Assembly (NCBI GenBank): GCA_028292065.1 | Contig: JAQGNC010000105.1 | Coordinates: 1-20,174, forward strand | Origin: Betaproteobacteria bacterium | GTDB lineage: Bacteria; Pseudomonadota; Gammaproteobacteria; Burkholderiales; SG8-41 | DNA: 20,174 nt | Direction: 5' to 3' | Part shown: positions 15,872 to 20,174 of the stretch, piece after piece | Numbering within the stretch: position 1 is the stretch's first letter | How the letters are laid out: the number at the start of each line of letters is the position of its first letter | Made by a program: the position numbers and the translations under genes | The notes under the pieces: generated by a model | What the model was told of the DNA's origin: nothing | The model's database searches: none | The model's input: only the letters and a program-made list of their open reading frames with translations

Positions 15872-16429
15872 ATGCGCATCCACATCACCGGTGCTTCCGG
15901 AAGCGGCACGACCACCCTAGGTGCAGCCCTCGCTGAAGAGTTGGGATTGATGCACTTCGATGGAGACCATTACTACTGGTTGCCCACCACACCGCCATTT
16001 CAGGAGAAGCGGCCACCCTTGGAGCGCTTCTCCATGCTCCAAAGCGATCTACAAGGAACAGGGAACGCTGTTCTTAGCGGTTCAATCGTCGGTTGGGGAC
16101 AAGAACTCGAAGACGCCTCTGACTTGATCGTCTTCATCTACCTGCCAGCCGCTGTCCGTATCGAGCGTCTTCAGCTAAGAGAGATGCAGAAGTACGGGAA
16201 GGTTGACCCTGCTTTCCTCGAGTGGGCTGCACTCTACGATGATGGGCCACCTGAAGGAAGAAGCCTCGCCAAGCACACTGCATGGCTCGCGTCTCGGAAT
16301 TGCCCGATTCTGCGCCTTGAGGCCAATGAGTCAGTGGCTCAGCGCGTTGCGCGCGTGAAACAGGCGCTGCCTAAAAACTTTAGTTGCAGCGGGCGCCCGT
16401 CAGCGCTACGCGCTTCCGGTCGCCGCTGA
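15872..16429 (+). CDS. Cassette gene 2: P-loop kinase-like protein
   Basis: This 185-residue protein has an adenylate-kinase-like P-loop fold. The N-terminal loop reads GASGSGTTTLG (7-17); the usual Walker A Lys is Thr13, a variant seen in a family of small nucleotide-kinase-like proteins. A DGDHYYW motif follows the second strand, then LSGSIVGWG and DLIVFIYLPAAVRIERL, which look like Walker B and lid-entry segments. The ATG at 15872 lies 12 bp after the R' core of attC1, and the last 18 residues are encoded inside attC2, so the true protein core ends near ARVKQALPK. Substrate and activity are unknown. It is cytoplasmic, with no signal sequence. Confidence 0.8.
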   Translation: MRIHITGASGSGTTTLGAALAEELGLMHFDGDHYYWLPTTPPFQEKRPPLERFSMLQSDLQGTGNAVLSGSIVGWGQELEDASDLIVFIYLPAAVRIERLQLREMQKYGKVDPAFLEWAALYDDGPPEGRSLAKHTAWLASRNCPILRLEANESVAQRVARVKQALPKNFSCSGRPSALRASGRR

Positions 16430-16443
16430 ACATTGCGTTAGAT
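16369..16443 (+). other. Integron attC site 2 (75 bp)
   Basis: R'' GCCTAAA (16369-16375) and R' GTTAGAT (16437-16443) flank L'' GTTGCAGCGG (16383-16392) and L' CCGCTGAAC (16423-16431). The arms pair except for one extra G in L'', the expected extrahelical base. R'' is complementary, bar one base, to the GTTAGGC that opens cassette 2, as expected for an attC belonging to that cassette. Confidence 0.9.
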
Positions 16444-16446
16444 TTC

Positions 16447-17085
16447 GTGATCGACGTTCACACGTATCTCTTGTTCATAGGCGCCGTCGTGGTGCTCGTG
16501 ATCGTGCCCGGACCGGACATGGCATATATGCTCGCCCGAACAATTGCACAAGGCCGCAAGGCGGGCGTTGTTGCTGCCATTGGCATTAATGTAGGCGCAT
16601 ACGTTCACGTGGCCGCTGTGGTGTTGGGATTGTCCGCGGTCTTAGCTACATCCTCCATTGCTTTCACAATCATCAAGTGGCTGGGCGCTATCTACCTCGT
16701 TTGCATTGGTATACAGGCCGTAGTGGCAAGGTCGGACGCTATCAGCGCTAGTGACGGTTCCCCTCTGGTACTGAGTACGACAGCGATCTTCTGGCAAGGC
16801 TTCTGGAGTGATGTACTCAATCCCAAAGTAGCGATCTTCTTTCTCACATTCTTGCCCCAGTTTGTCGATGCGAACAGCGCCACCGTATCTGTGACGCAGC
16901 AGCTGTTGCTGCTTGGTGTTACCAGTAATATCGTCGCCGTTTGCATCAATATCCTTCTCGTTTATTTCGCAAGTGCCGCTACGGCCAGACTTCAGAACAA
17001 CGCCGGAGTGGTGGCGGTGCTTAGAAAGGCAATGGGCGCGGTCTTCGTTGCGCTTGGCGTTCGTCTGGCCAGCGAGAAGTTTTAA
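16447..17085 (+). CDS. Cassette gene 3: LysE/RhtB-family amino-acid exporter
   Basis: This 212-residue inner-membrane exporter is of the LysE superfamily, whose members efflux amino acids such as threonine, lysine or homoserine lactone. Hallmarks are PGPDMAYMLARTIAQGRKAG (21-40), WLGAIYLVCIGIQ (78-90) and LNPKVAIFFLTFLPQFV (124-140), with six hydrophobic segments. The GTG at 16447 is the most likely start, only 3 bp after the attC2 R' core. The longer frame upstream runs through attC2. No Shine-Dalgarno is visible, so translation may depend on coupling with cassette gene 2. The substrate cannot be told. LysE-family exporters are unusual but plausible cassette cargo. Confidence 0.88.
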   Translation: MIDVHTYLLFIGAVVVLVIVPGPDMAYMLARTIAQGRKAGVVAAIGINVGAYVHVAAVVLGLSAVLATSSIAFTIIKWLGAIYLVCIGIQAVVARSDAISASDGSPLVLSTTAIFWQGFWSDVLNPKVAIFFLTFLPQFVDANSATVSVTQQLLLLGVTSNIVAVCINILLVYFASAATARLQNNAGVVAVLRKAMGAVFVALGVRLASEKF

Positions 17086-17094
17086 GTAAATGCA

Positions 17095-17186
17095 ATCTAG
17101 CTCTGGTTCGAGCGGACGCGAGTCAGGATGAGTGGTTTATCCGTAACGGTGTCGCTGTGCATCCGGTGTCGCGCGCGCCGCTCAAC
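17095..17186 (+). other. Truncated attC site 3, R' core missing
   Basis: R'' ATCTAGC (17095-17101), L'' GTTCGAGCGG (17106-17115) and L' CCGCTCAAC (17178-17186) are present, with an extra C in L''. R'' is complementary, bar one base, to GTTAGAT that opens cassette 3. The centre is clearly related to attC1 (shared GACGCGAGTCAGG and CGCGCGCCGCTCAAC). The expected GTTRRRY at about 17192 is absent; the sequence changes abruptly to GTGGAAAAACCGG. Confidence 0.8.
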
Positions 17187-17360
17187 GTGGAAAAACCGGA
17201 GCTGCGGTTCGAAGAAATCCATCACAGGCGCTTGCGTGGCATGGCACTGACTCTTAGCACCGGGTCTGATACTCGCGTCCCGCAGGAGAGGTCCTCTCAT
17301 TTGATCATGCCGTCCACGAGCTCACAGATTTCCCTCTCGAAAACGTCTGCGTTCGAAAAA
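17187..17360. other. Non-coding junction, unassigned
   Basis: This 174-bp stretch follows the truncated attC3 and precedes the 3' end of the minus-strand hydrolase-like gene. It has no credible gene. It may be leftover from a cassette or insertion that broke the array at 17,187. Confidence 0.4.
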
Positions 17361-17915
17361 TTAAGGCGACGTAGTTACCTTTTCGACGTAGTAGAACGTG
17401 TTGTTCAGCAGGGATTTATAGGGCTTAAAGTTGGGGCCGGGTGATTTAGCGTTCTGCGTCTTCCAGGCCGCGAGCATTCCGGGCGAAGGATCATCTATGC
17501 GTGTGCCGAGCGCTATGTTAATCGCCGCTTCAACGAACGCACGATAAGCCATTCTTCTTGCATCGCCATCCCGATTACTAATATCGAGCATGTTTTGAAT
17601 GTTGCGCACAATGCTCGGGTCGTAATTCGGGTAATGATCAAACCCCGCGAATTGATTCGGCGCTCGCACGATATCTGCAAGAGACTTCGCTCCTCTCGCG
17701 TTGAACTTTCCCGGGTCGCTCATACGGTTCCAAAGTACCCGATCCATCAGCTGCATGCATGTAAGGGCGTCGGCTTGTGTGGTCCACCATGGGGAGCTCG
17801 GGTTGGCGCATTCGGCCAACAGCGTGCGCGCCTCTACGCCGGCATCGGTTGTTTTCTCCGGCAGCGCAAGCTTCGCCGTTTCCATTAAGGTGACTGACTG
17901 CGCTGTGAGGTTCAT
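17361..17915 (-). CDS. SleB-like cell-wall hydrolase domain protein, possibly frameshifted
   Basis: The 184-residue frame has the layout of SleB-type hydrolases: EARTLLAECANPS (28-40, possible catalytic Glu35), LMDRVLWNRM (56-65), and DIVRAPNQFAGF (81-92), like the AR-x-L-x-E, V-x-NR and V-QFS-F blocks. It could cut peptidoglycan, but the match is by eye. No signal peptide is seen in this frame. The ATG at 17915 follows a run of five C on the coding strand, and dropping one C would join this frame to an open frame upstream (to about 18129), giving one protein of about 255 residues. A minus-strand membrane-anchored small protein gene lies just upstream, an arrangement seen in effector-immunity pairs. 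This is inference only. Confidence 0.55.
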   Translation of the reverse strand: MNLTAQSVTLMETAKLALPEKTTDAGVEARTLLAECANPSSPWWTTQADALTCMQLMDRVLWNRMSDPGKFNARGAKSLADIVRAPNQFAGFDHYPNYDPSIVRNIQNMLDISNRDGDARRMAYRAFVEAAINIALGTRIDDPSPGMLAAWKTQNAKSPGPNFKPYKSLLNNTFYYVEKVTTSP

Positions 17916-18129
17916 GGGGGAATGAAGTCATTGGTGTGGTGACGCCGCCGGTCATTGCGGGAGCATAAGACCACGTGCGTGCGAGCGTGCCGTCTTCTAT
18001 ACTGCCGAAACTCCAGGTACCCACCGGTCCTCGGCCGCGCCAGTTTCCCATGCCGTTTCCCCCTGATGTCAGATGGAAGCCGTTTAAACCGGTAACAGTA
18101 TTACAGCTCGCGACCTTCACCACGAGCAA
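17916..18129 (-). pseudogene. Probable N-terminal part of the SleB-like gene, out of frame
   Basis: An open minus-strand frame starts at a TTG (18129), LVVKVASCNTVTGLNGF, and continues through GGNGMGNWRGRGPVGTWSFG to ATPMTSF-type sequence, then runs past the run of five C at 17,916-17,920 in the wrong frame. With one C removed it would continue into the hydrolase frame as TSFPMNLTAQSVTLMETA. No good ribosome site precedes the TTG. Whether this is a sequencing error, phase variation or decay cannot be told. Confidence 0.4.
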
Positions 18130-18152
18130 GTCAAAACTGATGCTGTGTGTTG

Positions 18153-18614
18153 TTATTGTTTTTGCGTTCGTATGTGTAACTTAACCCCACGTTCCGCACA
18201 GGACTTGCGAAGGTCATCAACCCACTCTTGGGTGACCAGATAGTTACTGCCGTTTATTTCGCTCTCCGTTTTGACCACGTCACGGGGCACATGAAGCTTT
18301 CTGCGCGAAAAATATAAGTCGTCTTGCCCTTCCCAAAGGATTAGCTGCCGCCCCTGCTGCCACAGCACCCATACATCACCGGGGCCGTTATCAAAGACAC
18401 GTCCAATGACGCAAACATCATCGGAGCGATTGGTGCTATGTGCCTTGATGTATCTGGTGACCACGTTTTTGTAGTCACTGTAGTAAGGACTTGCGCCGAA
18501 ATCGAACGTGTCAAGATGTTGCGTGGCGGGCGAGCTCTGGCCGCTGTATGCGAACCAACCGAGCAGCAATGCGGCGAAGGCTAATGCACCGAAAGATGTT
18601 CTAAATTGGTTCAT
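18153..18614 (-). CDS. Hypothetical membrane-anchored or secreted small protein
   Basis: This 153-residue protein starts at ATG 18614 (MNQFRTSFGA) with one hydrophobic segment (8-24), which acts as a signal peptide or anchor; the longer frame upstream adds 13 residues without support. The rest is soluble with two Cys (68 and 139) that could form a disulfide, so it is likely periplasmic. No family is recognised. It ends 23 bp before the TTG start of the SleB-like gene's upstream part, in the same direction, so the two are probably one transcript. An immunity protein role is conceivable but unproved. Confidence 0.6.
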   Translation of the reverse strand: MNQFRTSFGALAFAALLLGWFAYSGQSSPATQHLDTFDFGASPYYSDYKNVVTRYIKAHSTNRSDDVCVIGRVFDNGPGDVWVLWQQGRQLILWEGQDDLYFSRRKLHVPRDVVKTESEINGSNYLVTQEWVDDLRKSCAERGVKLHIRTQKQ

Positions 18615-18983
18615 AGGGCGATAAAAATTCACGCTGCACGTCGCGAAGAGCAATGTGCTTCGAACTTACTGTAGCATCCGCTGCTCTCTGGCGTGACCTG
18701 TAGAACATTGGTTCGCGTTATTCTGCTACAAGAGCTGTTTTACACCTTAGGTCGTGTCATAGACGCGACGCATAACGTCGTGCTGGGCCGTGGGCGGTGC
18801 AAACGGTAAGCTCTTTAGTTTTGCCGATTGTGTGACGGTTTTCGGGGTCGAGCTTGACGCGCGACCGCAGCCGCGGCACGGTGGAGTTCGAGTAATTCCA
18901 GGGGCTTATCACCGCCGGTCACTCGGCCAATGTTCCCGACAGCGCCTGCACTAGTATCGTCATTGAGGAGCTCGCGCTGCTGA
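18615..18983. other. Gene-free interval left of the IS3 remnant
   Basis: These 369 bp hold no convincing gene. Any IS3 left end and the first part of orfA would be expected here but were not found. A short dyad GCGACG-CATAA-CGTCGT occurs near 18764-18784. The region is probably a deletion junction between the minus-strand pair and the insertion-sequence remnant. Confidence 0.4.
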
Positions 18984-19118
18984 GAGCTCGAGCGCCAATA
19001 CAAGATTCTGAAAGAGGAGCACGAACTCCTAAAAAAAGCCATCCGGTTTGCTTCGGATCAAAAGAGGAAGTCTTCGAATTCCTCGAAGCAAACCGGACCC
19101 GGCACAAAGTTGCGGTGA
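18984..19118 (+). pseudogene. IS3 orfA fragment
   Basis: The frame ELERQYKILKEEHELLKKAIRFASDQ is the C-terminal leucine-zipper-like end of an IS3-family OrfA; the helix-turn-helix half upstream is missing. AAAAAAAG at 19031-19038 is the expected slippery site for the -1 frameshift that fuses OrfA to OrfB in this family. The frame stops at TGA 19116-19118. Confidence 0.8.
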
Positions 19119-19590
19119 TGTGCCGCGTCTACGGTGTAACGCGTGCGGGCTATTACGCCTGGCGGAAGCGGCCGATGAGCATACGAGCGCAGCAGGACGA
19201 GACACTGGGCACGCAGATCAAGCGCATACACGAAGAAAGCCGCGGCACCTATGGCAGCCTCAATCGAGCGGTGCACAAGCGCCGGCCTGCGGCCGGGTTG
19301 ATCTTCCATAGTGACAGGGGAATGGAATACGGGAACTCGCTGTTTAAAGCGCGGCTGGCGCACCTTGGCATCTTGCAGAGTATGAACCGCCGGGCAAGAT
19401 GAACGATAACGTACATATGGAGTCGTTCTTTCACTCGCTGAAGACCGACATTGTGCATGGCGTTCGTTTCGACGAAGATCACCCGATTGCGGCAGAGCTG
19501 CGCGACTACATGCCGTTCTACAACAACACGCGATTGCATTCCTCGGCTGGATACGTGCCGCCGGCGACGTATGAGCGACGGCTGGCATAA
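19039..19590 (+). pseudogene. IS3 orfB (DDE transposase) with internal deletion and frameshift
   Basis: Readable parts are SKEEVFEFLEANRTRHKVAVMCRVYGVTRAGYYAWRKRP, then IKRIHEESRGTYGS, then an abrupt join to RPAAGLIFHSDRGMEYGNSLFKARL. About 100 residues, with the first catalytic Asp (usually in W-x-x-D-I-T), are missing at about 19,260. After ILQSMN the frame shifts by one base (about 19,390) into MNDNVHMESFFHSLKTDIVHG, which carries the final Glu, and ends YNNTRLHSSAGYVPPATYERRLA with stop at 19588-19590. The second Asp (HSDRG) is intact. Inactive. Confidence 0.88.
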
Positions 19591-19657
19591 CAACCCGGTG
19601 TCAACTAAACCGGGGGAAGATTCCGCCGCAAGCGCAGCGGCATTATCAACGGTCATC

Positions 19658-19687
19658 GCGGCGCGCCGCTCGACATATCGTTTAGAC
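19658..19687 (+). other. attC right half 5 (L' and R')
   Basis: GCGGCGCGCCGCTCGAC ends with L' CCGCTCGAC (19666-19674). Five bases later GTTTAGAC (19680-19687) stands where R' is expected, one T longer than GTTAGAC. The right half matches attC0, attC1 and attC3. Its left half appears to have been lost at the IS3 boundary. Confidence 0.6.
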
Positions 19688-19695
19688 ATCACGCC

Positions 19696-20116
19696 ATGAA
19701 AAAACCGTGGCCTATGATCGTCACCCGATACAGGGAATATGTGGGGTCTGACCCAGCTGTTCGGGAGATGCTCGTACTGAGTGAGCACATTGCGAACAGC
19801 AATGGGCAAGCGGACTCCACGCTTGGACGTCGATGTTCGATCTTGCATCCACCCAGACGCAGGTAACCTATCCTTGTGACGGTCCATACCTTCGTATAGC
19901 GCCTATGCCCGGGAGCCGGATTGAGTTGAGATACTTCGACACGTGGAACAAGGAGAAGCAGGTACGTTCTTCAGCGTCGAGGGAGTAGTCGACTTCACGC
20001 CCAAGGTGGGTTTGCGCTACGTCGTCACCGGCGAGTTGATGAAAGAAAATTCGTGCGTGTGGATCGCGGAGTCTGATTCAAAGCAGTCCGTCACGGAGAA
20101 GGTATGTACAAAGTAG
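19696..20116 (+). pseudogene. Frameshifted cassette gene, product unknown
   Basis: The ATG at 19696, 9 bp after the attC right half, opens a 56-codon frame (MKKPWPMIVTRYREYVGSDP...) that stops at 19864-19866. Two further frames continue as if from one protein: TSMFDLASTQTQVTYPCDG and RIELRYFDTWNKEKQV to about 19,965, then FFSVEGVVDFTPKVGLRYVV through VTEKVCTK to TAG 20114-20116. At least two shifts, near 19,830 and 19,965, would join them. The C-terminal part looks like a beta-rich soluble or secreted domain. No family is recognised. The attC following at once supports cassette origin. Confidence 0.55.
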
Positions 20117-20134
20117 CCGGGCATAGCGAATGAG

Positions 20135-20174
20135 GCCTAACATTTTCGTCAACGCGGACCTGCCGCATAAAGCG
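20135..20174 (+). other. Start of a further attC site, cut by the window edge
   Basis: R'' GCCTAAC (20135-20141), a six-base spacer, then GTCAACGCGGACC as a likely L'' and the start of a central stem (CCGCATAAAGCG). The other half is outside the window. It shows that the cassette array continues to the right. Confidence 0.7.

Larger units (their letters stand above)
18984..19623 (+). mobile_element. Remnant of an IS3-family insertion sequence
   Basis: The 3' part of orfA, an A-rich frameshift site, a deleted orfB and a right-end sequence (about 19596-19623, with GTCAACTAAACCGGGGGAAG) typical of IS3-family termini are present. No left inverted repeat is found. The element sits between the minus-strand pair and an attC right half, so it has eroded the array. 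It cannot transpose by itself. Confidence 0.8.

Noticed and set aside
17157..17444. 95-codon plus-strand frame starting in attC3
   Set aside because: It begins inside the recombination site, overlaps the opposite-strand hydrolase end and shows no protein-like pattern.
18760..18800. Left half of an attC at GCATAACGTCGTGC
   Set aside because: GCATAAC breaks the RYYYAAC rule and no L'' pairing with CCGCTCGAC downstream is seen.

Overview
The window reads as a chromosomal segment of a GC-rich proteobacterium, most likely a betaproteobacterium. Codon use is strongly G/C-ended across positions 1-13,950, and this left two thirds carries ordinary core-type genes in tight operons. From about 15,250 rightwards the base composition falls visibly, and gene content changes to short, unrelated, partly broken genes separated by integron-type attC recombination sites.

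Positions 1-4,490 (minus strand) form one compact operon: a TolC-type outer-membrane efflux protein, a CdsA-like CDP-alcohol synthase, an acyl carrier protein, a beta-ketoacyl-ACP synthase, and a family 2 glycosyltransferase that runs off the left edge. Gaps are 7-19 bp. The set suggests making, glycosylating and exporting an acyl or lipid product, which cannot be identified from this window. A low-complexity repeat patch and yidD follow.

Positions 5,024-11,866 (plus strand) look like a metal-scavenging, probably zinc, cluster. It holds a CobW-type GTPase, an ABC ATPase with an overlapping FtsX/MacB-type permease, a His-rich secreted DUF2946-like protein, an outer-membrane beta-barrel protein, a ZnuA-like binding protein and a ZnuB-like permease. 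There is no ZnuC ATPase. Two intergenic gaps hold strong inverted repeats. The heat-shock protease operon hslVU comes next, behind a very good sigma-32 promoter, with a 22-bp perfect inverted repeat between its two genes.

The most unusual part starts just after hslU. A stem-loop resembling the right half of an attC site is followed by a decayed group II intron (about 13,955-15,244). Joining the sequence on either side of the intron recreates a perfect attC core, GT|TAGGC. The intron therefore sits inside the recombination core at the left end of an integron cassette array. Downstream are three cassettes (a HEPN-like protein, a P-loop kinase-like protein and a LysE-family exporter) with attC sites at 15,756-15,859, 16,369-16,443 and 17,095-17,186. 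The last site lacks its R' core. No integrase gene is visible, so this is a cassette cluster without an integrase, or the distal part of a longer integron.

The right end (17,187-20,174) is mosaic. It has a minus-strand pair (a membrane-anchored small protein plus a SleB-like hydrolase gene with a likely frameshift), a remnant of an IS3-family element, another attC right half, a frameshifted cassette gene, and the start of a further attC at the window edge.
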